IMG/VR virus record: IMGVR_UViG_3300026114_000010
Coordinates: 1-29,240 of that record
Reading direction: 5' to 3' (one strand)
DNA from: a virus
DNA length: 29,240 nt
Positions 15,571-23,203 of this stretch are shown one piece after another. A program made the position numbers and the translations under genes. Below the pieces are notes generated by a model. That model worked only from the letters and a program-made list of their open reading frames with translations, ran no database searches and had not been told where the DNA came from. Position 1 is the first letter of the stretch, and every line of letters begins with the position of its first letter.

Positions 15571-16296
15571 TCACTTTTCGATACTTGAAATCAACCGGTT
15601 TTTTATCATTTCGTGACCAATTTCATTTGGATGGCCGACCTCTTTTATCAACTCTCTGCGTTGATTTGCAGGATGATCTCTAAACCAAGTTGTGGTGTCT
15701 TCACCATCCCATATTATGGTATCAAGATTTAGTTCAACTTCACGTGGCATAATATGAAATTGGTATAATTGCAAATTATGACTTTTTGCAACCCCATCAA
15801 AAAACAATGCTGCTTGCATGTAATTCAAACGCCTTAAATTTGGGCTGTCTGTAAGGACTGTGTACATTTTTGCCATCTCTCGCATTTCTTTAGATATTCC
15901 CATAAATCCATATTCCACCCAAGAACTATGGGCAAAACGATTCCAAGGGGGGTCATCTTCGTACACCACGTGGTTTGGATCGTAAAAACTCGAACGATCT
16001 GAGTCTGTGTGACCAACAAGAATTAAACATTCTGATAAATCAAATTCTTTTTCGTTTTCATACCACCACAAAAATGTCCATATTGAACTTTGTAAACTAC
16101 CACCAGCAATACCAAAATTTTCTACAGGAACATCATAGTATTCGCCAAGAAGACCAAGAAAACAATTCTTCTCACGGTACGGTTTATTTTGAATGTCATT
16201 TGGGTGAGCTGTTTTTACTTTTTTGGCATACTCTGGATCTAATAGTTCATCTCCATACACCCATGAATCACCAAATCCTACTATTTTTTTAATCAT
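15571..16296 (-). CDS. SGNH/GDSL-hydrolase-like protein
   Basis: This 241-residue protein opens with 'VGFGDSWVYGDEL', the GDS block I of SGNH hydrolases with S11 as nucleophile. Block II is 'FGIAGGSLQSS' (G65/G66), and 'GHPNEIGHEMI' near the end matches the block V H-P-N-x-x-G-H pattern (H222 or H228). An Asp for the triad is not obvious, and block III is 'VGHTDSD' rather than GxND. The family removes acyl groups from lipids or polysaccharides. It begins directly after the stop of a baseplate-like gene (TAG then ATG), so it may be co-expressed with virion proteins and act on host surface glycans. Confidence 0.7.
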   Translation of the reverse strand: MIKKIVGFGDSWVYGDELLDPEYAKKVKTAHPNDIQNKPYREKNCFLGLLGEYYDVPVENFGIAGGSLQSSIWTFLWWYENEKEFDLSECLILVGHTDSDRSSFYDPNHVVYEDDPPWNRFAHSSWVEYGFMGISKEMREMAKMYTVLTDSPNLRRLNYMQAALFFDGVAKSHNLQLYQFHIMPREVELNLDTIIWDGEDTTTWFRDHPANQRRELIKEVGHPNEIGHEMIKNRLISSIEK

Positions 16297-17154
16297 CTAT
16301 CTATATAGGATATTTTCTATTGAACCGCCAGAAACTCTTCCGTATATACGGAGCCACGGATAATAACCCGTAATGTTGATAGCAATTATTTCACTACTAT
16401 CTTCAAGTTCTAATTCTGGAATTTTTGTATTATTGTTGTCGTTGGCAAGTGAGAAATCAACTTCAAACCAAGGATACCCGATTTTCCCAAACCATATATC
16501 ATCACTATTTGACGCACCTTGCACTTCTAAATTTCCAGTATAATTTTTTAGTTTGATTTGAAATGTTGATTGGTCAATCTCTTTGCCTCGTATCCAGCTG
16601 CTATATTGTACCTGTGGATCACTAGGTGGTGAATTCAATCCATAGGTTGATTGGCGTTCATTACCAATAAACTCTGATTGTGATGGCATTGTAATTTCAG
16701 AGGTATGCACATAATCAGGGAAAACAGCGTCACGAATTTCTAATTCACCGCGTGAACCAGCCTGTTCATCCATATAAGTTGGTTCAGTTAATACACCAGA
16801 TTCTCGTGTTACTGACCAACTTGCATCTTGTGCTTCAACATTGTCTAAATCTGCTGCAGTAATCGTTACTCGGGCCCGCCCTGATTTAGCATTAAGTATT
16901 GTTGCTGGTTTTTCTATTAATAATTGTTTGCCATCACGGCTTATCGCTCTAAAAATTAGGGTACTGCCTGTTAGATCGAAAGGCCGTTGTTCTTGATTCT
17001 GAAATTCAAGAAGTAAATTATTATCAACACCGCGACTTACGCGAAATGGTTTTGCATACACTATTCTTGACCTCTTTGTGTCAAAGTCTGCACCGACTTC
17101 ATTGATTATTATGCGAGTGTTTTGTTGGTATAAATATGCCTGAGTCGAGTACAT
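16297..17154 (-). CDS. Probable baseplate/fibre virion protein
   Basis: This 285-residue, beta-rich protein starts 'MYSTQAYLYQQNTRIII'. Residues about 45-105 ('FDLTGSTLIFRAISRDG', 'GRARVTITAADLD') resemble the N-terminal domain of BppU-like upper baseplate/fibre-attachment proteins, where a polymer-like 'FDLTG' strand pattern is usual. The C-terminal part is low in Cys and Met and rich in Trp, Tyr and Ser, like a binding tip. A late-like box at 17171-17178 and AGGTG before the ATG support late expression. The exact baseplate position cannot be told. Confidence 0.6.
   Translation of the reverse strand: MYSTQAYLYQQNTRIIINEVGADFDTKRSRIVYAKPFRVSRGVDNNLLLEFQNQEQRPFDLTGSTLIFRAISRDGKQLLIEKPATILNAKSGRARVTITAADLDNVEAQDASWSVTRESGVLTEPTYMDEQAGSRGELEIRDAVFPDYVHTSEITMPSQSEFIGNERQSTYGLNSPPSDPQVQYSSWIRGKEIDQSTFQIKLKNYTGNLEVQGASNSDDIWFGKIGYPWFEVDFSLANDNNNTKIPELELEDSSEIIAINITGYYPWLRIYGRVSGGSIENILYR
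17129..17136 (+). promoter_or_regulatory. T4-type late promoter TATAAATA for the plus-strand gene
   Basis: An exact TATAAATA stands on the plus strand 39 bases before the ATG at 17176. It lies inside the first codons of the oppositely oriented baseplate-like gene. It is the natural promoter for the only plus-strand gene in the window. Confidence 0.6.
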
Positions 17155-17170
17155 TCTTGATCACCTAAAG

Positions 17171-17178
17171 TATTTATG
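17171..17178 (-). promoter_or_regulatory. Candidate late promoter for the baseplate-like gene (CATAAATA)
   Basis: The minus strand reads TCATAAATACTTTAGG, nearly the same as the strong box at 9295-9302 (GTATAAATACTTACAGG). It lies 16 bases before the ATG at 17154, and its first three bases are the complement of the plus-strand gene's own ATG. Confidence 0.45.
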
Positions 17179-17553
17179 AGTATTGAACTATTTGAAAAAC
17201 TAGATGAAAAGTACCCTTTCATCTCTGTCTGTCGTTACGCAGGTCAAGAATACCTTGGAATAATTCAAAACAGAGATTCAAATATAACCACTATCTATGA
17301 TTTTGGTGATATCACAGACCCTGATTTAAAAATTAGTTTTTTAGAACTAGGAAACATATGGTGGTGGGAATCTAATCGAATGATTCCTATTAATATATTT
17401 TTGAAAGGTGAATGGGACAAGTTTAGGCCGTATCTAAAAACATTTAATAATAAAGATTTAGATTTGTTACATGGCCCTGAGTGCTGTTTATCAGAAATCG
17501 TTGCTAAAAAAGGAAAGCGTCGCTCAATAACTCTTGTCAGAAAAATGGATTAA
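17176..17553 (+). CDS. Conserved phage hypothetical protein, the only plus-strand gene
   Basis: This 125-residue protein starts 'MSIELFEKLDEKYPFISV' and has a marked motif 'WWWESNRMIPINIFL' (about residues 62-76) and a basic C-terminus. I recall similar short proteins in many marine T4-like phages, all of unknown function. A TATAAATA late box lies 39 bases upstream on the same strand; the ribosome site is weak (TAAAG). Its last 30 bases overlap, tail to tail, the 3' end of the DnaE-like gene, and no terminator is visible there. It is not an antisense shadow, because the minus strand opposite it carries no long gene. Confidence 0.8.
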   Translation: MSIELFEKLDEKYPFISVCRYAGQEYLGIIQNRDSNITTIYDFGDITDPDLKISFLELGNIWWWESNRMIPINIFLKGEWDKFRPYLKTFNNKDLDLLHGPECCLSEIVAKKGKRRSITLVRKMD

Positions 17554-18099
17554 TCGCATATGCAAAGCAGCAAGATGAGCATAAGCAATGGCGTGGCTTT
17601 TCTTAAATGTATATCCACTATCGGTTGATTCCCACACAGTTTCTGCTACTTCTTTCCACGGTTTTCCAATAAGATGTTTCTTGCCCGGACGTATTATAGC
17701 CAGAAACATTGCTAACCGTTCTATTGAATTAACCGACTCCGGCATTTTTTGCATATTATAAAAATGATTGCCAAGATGCACCACTTTTTCAACAAAAGCT
17801 TTGTCTTGCAAGGTTTCCCACGGCACAGGTTGATTTAGCAACCACTGATAGTGTTCGGTATTTTCTATTAATGAATACACATAGACATTTAAGAAATCAA
17901 TTTTGAAATAACCCCGGTCTTCTGCCAATCGATAATCAATAGCCGCACAACTATTCATTGGATCATAGGGTATATCACTTACATAAACACCAGAATTATG
18001 TTTTTGTATTTCACCATTATTTTCTTGTCTTGCAGGAGTGTGCTTAATTAAATCAAGTATTGCTTTTCTATCTGCAAAATCTATGTCAACATCTGGCAT
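17524..18099 (-). CDS. Miniature DnaE-palm-like (DNA polymerase III alpha, family C) protein
   Basis: From the ATG at 18099 the protein has 191 residues. Motifs of the bacterial DnaE palm appear in the right order: 'PDVDIDF' (2-8, catalytic Asp pair), 'HNSGVYV' (34-40, like DnaE HAxGVxI), 'YFKIDFL' (64-70, like the KxDFLGL third catalytic Asp), 'IIRPG' (135-139, like xxRPGP) and 'FKKSHAIAYA' (165-174, like FNKSHAxxYA). The PHP domain, thumb, tau-binding part and most of the fingers are absent. DnaE itself exceeds 1000 residues. The start overlaps the upstream stop (TAATG) and has GGAGG 9 bases before it. Polymerase activity is not proven; it may be a relic with a new job. Confidence 0.7.
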   Translation of the reverse strand: MPDVDIDFADRKAILDLIKHTPARQENNGEIQKHNSGVYVSDIPYDPMNSCAAIDYRLAEDRGYFKIDFLNVYVYSLIENTEHYQWLLNQPVPWETLQDKAFVEKVVHLGNHFYNMQKMPESVNSIERLAMFLAIIRPGKKHLIGKPWKEVAETVWESTDSGYTFKKSHAIAYAHLAALHMRLIHFSDKSY

Positions 18100-18287
18100 T
18101 AAAAAATGCCTCCTTTTCGCCTTTCTTTTCTGCACCAAGCGGCATAAGACATTATTTTATTTTTGTTTTTCTTTTTCTTACAATATTTTTTATAGGATGG
18201 GTCAGTTTCTGCTGTTAGTGTTTTTTTCACTTTCCCTTTATAAAACTGTCTTTTGCCTGACCACGGATTACTGTAAACATTACTCAT
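18099..18287 (-). CDS. Small Lys-rich basic protein (62 aa)
   Basis: This 62-residue protein has a strongly basic middle ('KKYCKKKKNKNK', about residues 33-44) and Arg/Lys near the end. It is likely to bind nucleic acid or an acidic protein. It has no fold I recognise. It follows the zinc-knuckle gene by 9 bases and its TAA overlaps the ATG of the DnaE-like gene, so the pair is coupled and may act together. Confidence 0.6.
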   Translation of the reverse strand: MSNVYSNPWSGKRQFYKGKVKKTLTAETDPSYKKYCKKKKNKNKIMSYAAWCRKERRKGGIF

Positions 18288-18296
18288 TAATTTTTA

Positions 18297-18974
18297 TCAC
18301 CACCCGGCTTCTTTTAATATTTTTTGCACATATAATTGATCGGAAGGATACTTTGCAAAGCGTCCTTGCCAATATTCTGGTTCTATCCATGGCCATACAA
18401 TTGCTAATTGTTCGGTATTTAGATTATCTAAAAATGATTGCCCACTTTCACAGTTATATATTATCCAAGGACTAATTCTACCTGTAGATATGGCGTAGCA
18501 TATTTTATTAGAATTTCCATATCGCAACATATCATGTGGAGGACATTCTGTTTCATCTCCCCACTCAATACTATATTCTATTGCTCGCTCAAGTGCATCA
18601 TTTGATGCTTCTGTTCGTAGATACGTATATAGGTATTCTGCATAAATTTTATCTTTACACCAGTGATCTAATTTTTTATTATTATCGATGACCCAGTCAA
18701 TAAAACGGCTAGTGTTTATAGCACGAATTCTTATTAAATAATATCCAAATTTTACAAAACCACGATAATAACTACTTTGTGCAAAGTCATCAAATGTTTT
18801 TAATTTGGCAGAACCTTGCGTTTTTTCAAAAAATCTCAGATACGCGTTGAGTCCGAGTTGAACGCCTTTATGATCCTTATCTTGATATCTACGTTTCATT
18901 TCACACAAATGTGCAGCAAGAGTTGATTCTCTCACATAACTTTTACCACAATATTTGCATGTATAATCTGTCAT
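18297..18974 (-). CDS. Conserved phage protein with N-terminal zinc knuckle
   Basis: This 225-residue protein begins with a short zinc-binding motif, C6-x2-C9-x12-H22-x-C24 ('YTCKYCGKSYVRESTLAAHLC'), like a single C2H2/CCHC finger. The rest is helical and rich in Tyr and Trp with a conserved-looking 'GRISPWIIYNCESGQSFL' near residue 175. Its ATG overlaps the upstream stop (TAATG). I recall related proteins in marine T4-like phages without an assigned role. A DNA- or RNA-binding function is inferred from the finger only. Confidence 0.7.
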   Translation of the reverse strand: MTDYTCKYCGKSYVRESTLAAHLCEMKRRYQDKDHKGVQLGLNAYLRFFEKTQGSAKLKTFDDFAQSSYYRGFVKFGYYLIRIRAINTSRFIDWVIDNNKKLDHWCKDKIYAEYLYTYLRTEASNDALERAIEYSIEWGDETECPPHDMLRYGNSNKICYAISTGRISPWIIYNCESGQSFLDNLNTEQLAIVWPWIEPEYWQGRFAKYPSDQLYVQKILKEAGW

Positions 18975-19426
18975 TATTCTCCAAATTTCTTTTTATATTC
19001 TGAAATTTCTTTTTTATCGGCAATACTAGATAGTGTTTGCAAATCATCTAATTTTGCTGTCGGAAAAATCTCTTTCAAAGTTTTTAACTTTTTGCTTTCA
19101 TCAGGATTTTTCTTTTTATGTCCTATCCACGTATGTCTATAAACACCAAGGTCCGGGCTAATAGTTGATGCACAGAGCCATTGCAGTTTTGGATGATTAT
19201 ATATGTCAAAAAAATGTTTGTTCAACCGTTGGTTTGTCGCATGTAGATAATATTCTTGTAATTCTGGTGAACCTTGTACTGAACTCCCCCATCGTATCAT
19301 TAAATAGGTTGAAAACTTTTTCTTTTCCTCTTCATTTAAATCATCATAAAACGTCCTGCTCTTTTCATCGAGCATTTTCATTTCACACTGTATATTTAAT
19401 TTAGTACTTTGTGACTTACCACGCAT
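18974..19426 (-). CDS. Conserved phage protein (150 aa), possible gp62-type clamp-loader subunit
   Basis: This 150-residue helical protein contains 'LMIRWGSSVQGSPELQEYYL' (42-61) and 'HPKLQWLCAS', then a Lys-rich C-terminal helix pair. Its size, helical make-up and position beside replication genes would fit a small clamp-loader subunit such as T4 gp62, but I see no decisive motif. It could equally be an unrelated phage protein. Its start lies 11 bases inside the preceding gene. Confidence 0.6.
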   Translation of the reverse strand: MRGKSQSTKLNIQCEMKMLDEKSRTFYDDLNEEEKKKFSTYLMIRWGSSVQGSPELQEYYLHATNQRLNKHFFDIYNHPKLQWLCASTISPDLGVYRHTWIGHKKKNPDESKKLKTLKEIFPTAKLDDLQTLSSIADKKEISEYKKKFGE

Positions 19427-19916
19427 TGCGATAATCTACAACCTCACAGTTTCTACTAATATCTTTGGCAAAATAAATACAGCGTGGATTATCGCCCGAT
19501 TCAATTGGTACGCAAAGAATCTGACCATTTTTTAACTTTGGTGCATACCAAGTCACCTCATGATAGACATCTACAATTTCTACATCAGCAAATTCTGCAC
19601 TAAAACTGGTAAGTGGATTGAACAGGAAGGTGCGAAACCCTCTGTCATTTATTGAGGTCATTGGCAACATCTCAAGATCGCCCAACTCTGCTTCGCCAAT
19701 TAATATATGCCAGTCCATAGGCATTTTAATAATTTCATTATCTATTCGCAGAACTAATGCAGGTGCATTAAAACTTTCTAGAAAAATTAGAGGAATAAAA
19801 AAGTAATCTGGATTTGTGGGGTCTGAGTTGTCTAAAATTGCGAATCGTATATCGTCTATTTCTTCTGGTATGGTGTCTAACTCGTATGCACCATCTTCAA
19901 GCGTTAATATTTTCAT
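19416..19916 (-). CDS. Conserved phage hypothetical protein (166 aa)
   Basis: This 166-residue, acidic, beta-rich protein starts 'MKILTLEDGAYELDTIPEE' and ends 'CEVVDYRNAW'. It has no membrane segment and no enzyme motif I recognise. A sigma70-like promoter (19925-19954) lies just upstream, with the predicted RNA start only a few bases from the ATG, so the transcript would have almost no leader. It heads the run of small genes leading to the DnaE-like protein. Confidence 0.65.
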   Translation of the reverse strand: MKILTLEDGAYELDTIPEEIDDIRFAILDNSDPTNPDYFFIPLIFLESFNAPALVLRIDNEIIKMPMDWHILIGEAELGDLEMLPMTSINDRGFRTFLFNPLTSFSAEFADVEIVDVYHEVTWYAPKLKNGQILCVPIESGDNPRCIYFAKDISRNCEVVDYRNAW

Positions 19917-19924
19917 AACCTATT

Positions 19925-19954
19925 ATTGTACTACCTATGTGTTGTTGAAGTCAA
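19925..19954 (-). promoter_or_regulatory. Sigma70-type promoter in the uvsW-downstream gap
   Basis: On the minus strand, TTGACT (19954-19949), an 18-base spacer and TACAAT (19930-19925) form a near-consensus housekeeping promoter within the 46-base gap between uvsW and the next gene. The expected start site is about 19918, two bases before the ATG at 19916. Confidence 0.65.
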
Positions 19955-19962
19955 GTTATTTT

Positions 19963-21423
19963 TTAGTTTTGCCAATCTAATTTTTCTATTGAGAATGGAT
20001 ATTGTGCCTCTTTGTAGAAACTTTTTCTCTTTGTTAAATGGCGTTTTGCAAATTTGCAAGTTGATGTAATATCCCAAATTTGTACGTGATCTTTATCTTC
20101 GGCTTTACGAATACCACGACCAATTGACTGAATAACTCGAACAAAACTCTTGCCCGGCTCAATCAAAACAAGGTTAAAAATTCTAGGAAGATTAATTCCT
20201 ACTGCAGCAACACCGTATGTTGCAATGATAATCTTACCTTCGGAGTCAGCAACTTGGTCATAGTGGTCCTGTCTGTCTGTTGCTTTTGTACTACCAGAAA
20301 TGAATACCGAGTTATCTAACCTAGATTCTAACTCTTTTCCGGCAGATACTCTATCAACGAGAACAAGAACATTGCCTGAATTACTAGCCTGTTTGATAAT
20401 CTGGCTCATCATATCCAAACGACCAGATTCTTCAAGTAGATATTTCAATTCACTCTGATAGTTATTATATTCTACATAATCAATCATTTGAACTATATTG
20501 ACATGACAGTTTGCTAATACCCCTCTGTCCTGCAATTCAGATGCTGACAACTGTGATTCCACAGGTCCAAGACTAACGTGCAATGCTTGATATGCATAAT
20601 CTTCTTTTGGTACTGTTCCAGTCAATCCCCATCGTATTGGAACATGTCCCATTGCACCTGTTAATAGGGTTTTTAATGCATCAGCTTTTGCACTGTGTAC
20701 TTCGTCAACAATTACACAAACAACACCTTCTAAAAACTCACTAATAGAAATATCGGCAGTTTGATTCTTGGTGTTTTTCATTAAACCATTAAGGCTTTGC
20801 CAAGTACAGATTGTGTGCTGATGTCCAAACTCTTTTCTATCGCCATAAAATACACCAACATCAAGCCCCATGTTGCTATAGTCTTTTTCAGTTTGTGTCA
20901 CCAAACTTTTGTTAGGAACAATAACTATGCTTCGGCCATGTTGTTCTACACGCTGGCTTAATGCCGCAGTCATTATCGTTTTACCACTACCGGTAGCGAT
21001 TTCTTGAATTGATTGTGGGTTTTTTAAGAAATTATTAATTATTTCTACTTGGTAATCACGAAGTACTATAGAATCACCAGCAGCAGGATGTGTTGATGGC
21101 CACTTTCTGTCAGAAAAAGATTGTTCATCAACATCTTCTAAATCATAATCTACTTGATATGTTCTACGGTCGTCGACCTCAATCTCATAATTTTCTTCTA
21201 CAAGAATAGGTATAATTTCTGGCAACAAATTAACAAAAGTTGATCCGCCTAATTGAAAAAATGCCACTTTCCCATCCCAGCGGCCCAGCCTCACCGCTGG
21301 CATGTATCTGGCTCCCGGGATTTCATATTTAAACTTGCCAGTCAGTTTTCGTCTGGTATCGAGGTCAAGTCCTTCAATTTTGACGTTGACCTCGTCTTTA
21401 ACAATAATCGTTGCTTTTTTCAT
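19963..21423 (-). CDS. uvsW: UvsW-type RNA/DNA helicase (superfamily 2)
   Basis: This 486-residue helicase belongs to T4 UvsW, which unwinds branched DNA and R-loops and helps switch replication from origin-dependent to recombination-dependent. The N-terminal 100 residues ('RWDGKVAFFQ', about 48-57) match the UvsW-specific domain. Motif I is 'ATGSGKT' (143-149), motif II 'DEVH' (240-243), motif III 'GLTGTVP' and motif VI 'QSIGRGIRK' near residue 435. Length is close to the T4 protein. It starts 8 bases after the AAA+ ATPase gene. Confidence 0.95.
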   Translation of the reverse strand: MKKATIIVKDEVNVKIEGLDLDTRRKLTGKFKYEIPGARYMPAVRLGRWDGKVAFFQLGGSTFVNLLPEIIPILVEENYEIEVDDRRTYQVDYDLEDVDEQSFSDRKWPSTHPAAGDSIVLRDYQVEIINNFLKNPQSIQEIATGSGKTIMTAALSQRVEQHGRSIVIVPNKSLVTQTEKDYSNMGLDVGVFYGDRKEFGHQHTICTWQSLNGLMKNTKNQTADISISEFLEGVVCVIVDEVHSAKADALKTLLTGAMGHVPIRWGLTGTVPKEDYAYQALHVSLGPVESQLSASELQDRGVLANCHVNIVQMIDYVEYNNYQSELKYLLEESGRLDMMSQIIKQASNSGNVLVLVDRVSAGKELESRLDNSVFISGSTKATDRQDHYDQVADSEGKIIIATYGVAAVGINLPRIFNLVLIEPGKSFVRVIQSIGRGIRKAEDKDHVQIWDITSTCKFAKRHLTKRKSFYKEAQYPFSIEKLDWQN

Positions 21424-21431
21424 CTATAGGT

Positions 21432-22436
21432 TTACTTACTCATACAGGTATTTTTAGCCAGAGTTTTCCAATCATCAGAAATCTTAGTCAAATCTGCAAT
21501 CTTAAGTGCCATTCGCAAACTTACCTCACGTAGACGACCATGATTTTCCTGCATAAAATCAATGATTTCTTCACCCATATTTGGAGAGAAATTGTAATCT
21601 TTAAACAAATCACCCTTGAGAAAAATTTGGCGAATGCGGAGAATCTTGTCACGCATAGTATCTAGAGTTAAATCAAGGTAGTGACAACGACTTTGTAATG
21701 CGTCAAGATGATCTGCCAACTTTTTGCTACGGACATTTTCAAACTTAAGATTTGTCACAAAAATAACACTTCCACGAAACTCAAAGTTGTTGGGTACATC
21801 TTCGCTACGTAGTTTATGACTATCAGCGTTCCAGTGAATACGACGAGTTTTACCTGTATCTAATGCCGCCTTGAGGATATTAAGAGAAAGATCATCTAGC
21901 AAGACACTGTCACAATCGTCAAAGACGATGACATTATTAGATTCGCGACGCTCAAATAATTTGCAATAAAGACCAATGGGCGTCATCGCACCTTTAACAA
22001 ACTCATACTTCTGCTCTCTAGCACCAATGGTATCGAACAACCCCGCCATTTCTAATTGCTTTTCAATGCCATAACTCTTGCCGACACCGGGAGGACCAGA
22101 AACGATCATTGCACGGACATCGCCATTTACAGTGGCACGAGTCATGTTGTCTAGGATATCAAATCGCTCGGCAATACGCTCAATTACTTCTTCGTCAGTC
22201 TCGCCCTGTTCTGGTGACACTGACTCTGAAACATCTTCAAAATCACCGATTTCAATATTTTTTGGACTGCCTACCCGAATACGCACAACGTCATGCTCTG
22301 GCCCAAAACGTCCATTGCTGCGAACGGTAACAAAACCACCTCGCTTGCCTTCTTTGTAATCTTTGACTAACTCAAATGTCTGATTATAAACATCAAATGT
22401 GCGGTATTTGCCTTCGTGTACTAAAACTTGTGTCAC
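21432..22436 (-). CDS. AAA+ ATPase of unknown phage role
   Basis: This 334-residue protein has an N-terminal domain (1-95) of unclear fold and an AAA+ core: Walker A 'GPPGVGKS' (114-121), Walker B 'VIVFDDCD' (169-176), sensor 1 'VIFVTNL' and an Arg-rich region after it. It is not the gp44 clamp loader by motif pattern (no SRC). The start is GTG at 22436 with AAAGGG 7 bases upstream and a clear sigma70-like promoter before it, so it is probably expressed early with uvsW. Similar ATPases occur in marine T4-like phages; a role in DNA processing is inference. Confidence 0.8.
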   Translation of the reverse strand: MTQVLVHEGKYRTFDVYNQTFELVKDYKEGKRGGFVTVRSNGRFGPEHDVVRIRVGSPKNIEIGDFEDVSESVSPEQGETDEEVIERIAERFDILDNMTRATVNGDVRAMIVSGPPGVGKSYGIEKQLEMAGLFDTIGAREQKYEFVKGAMTPIGLYCKLFERRESNNVIVFDDCDSVLLDDLSLNILKAALDTGKTRRIHWNADSHKLRSEDVPNNFEFRGSVIFVTNLKFENVRSKKLADHLDALQSRCHYLDLTLDTMRDKILRIRQIFLKGDLFKDYNFSPNMGEEIIDFMQENHGRLREVSLRMALKIADLTKISDDWKTLAKNTCMSK

Positions 22437-22468
22437 GATAATGCCCTTTCGTCAGTGAATGAAAGAGT

Positions 22469-22497
22469 AGTATAACAACTCGCATGAACGATTGCAA
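22469..22497 (-). promoter_or_regulatory. Sigma70-type early promoter for the AAA+ ATPase/uvsW unit
   Basis: On the minus strand, TTGCAA (22497-22492), exactly 17 bases, then TATACT (22474-22469) form a good host-type promoter. It lies in the 65-base gap 22437-22501. The AAAGGG ribosome site and GTG start follow. Confidence 0.75.
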
Positions 22498-22501
22498 GTG
22501 C

Positions 22502-23203
22502 TTAACACCAGTTTCTAACAATAACTGGGTCTTTGACATCAACAATATTGGGTGTTCCATGAAAAGCCAAAACTGATGTATCAACAGGTATAACAGGGTC
22601 TTTCGTTTTTGTGAATCGCAAGCCGTGGCATGTTTTCTCTAAGTCATTCCGGTCGCGTATTTGCCACTTATAACTTTGAATCCACTTCTCGGGGAAGAAT
22701 TGTAATTCATCACGACATAAATGCCAAATCCAGTCTTGGTCACCACGAAACTTCTTGGTTATAGACTTGTGGTTTTTTTCAAACTCCGTCCATATTTCGG
22801 TTTGTGTTTTTGCTGGCCACTTCATAACAGCACTGCCTAGTTTAACCCAGTTTCGTCGGAATATTCTAGAGAGGTCTTGCAAACCAACAAATTGGTTTGG
22901 TTGGTATCGGATAAAGTGGTCAATATTATTGACAATCACCATATCCAAATCAAAGTATAAGTTAATATCGCCTGATGAAAAATGATTGGGTGAAAATATA
23001 TAAGGCTTATACCACCAGCCAGCCAAATCCGGCACATCAGGTAAATTGATAATTTCTATATCAGATGATATCTTATCAGTATTTTCTGTAAAACATATAA
23101 ATCTGTGTTTAAGCGTTAGATGCCGAGACACCATATTTTTGAGTCTATTGACATACTCATGGTCATACTTTGTACCATGTTTAACGCAAATAACATTTAA
23201 CAT
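22502..23203 (-). CDS. DxD glycosyltransferase-like protein, copy A
   Basis: This 233-residue protein starts 'MLNVICVKHGTKYDHEYVNRL' and has D85-L-D87 ('LYFDLDMVI'), the metal/nucleotide-sugar site of GT-A folds such as GT8. A C-terminal 'FHGTPN' resembles the late His of that family. It is a clear paralogue of the 23918-24619 protein (shared IC-x-K-x-G-x-KY...EYVNRL). The sugar donor and acceptor are unknown; targets could be phage DNA, virion or host glycans. No ribosome site is evident in the 16 bases before the ATG. Confidence 0.75.
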   Translation of the reverse strand: MLNVICVKHGTKYDHEYVNRLKNMVSRHLTLKHRFICFTENTDKISSDIEIINLPDVPDLAGWWYKPYIFSPNHFSSGDINLYFDLDMVIVNNIDHFIRYQPNQFVGLQDLSRIFRRNWVKLGSAVMKWPAKTQTEIWTEFEKNHKSITKKFRGDQDWIWHLCRDELQFFPEKWIQSYKWQIRDRNDLEKTCHGLRFTKTKDPVIPVDTSVLAFHGTPNIVDVKDPVIVRNWC

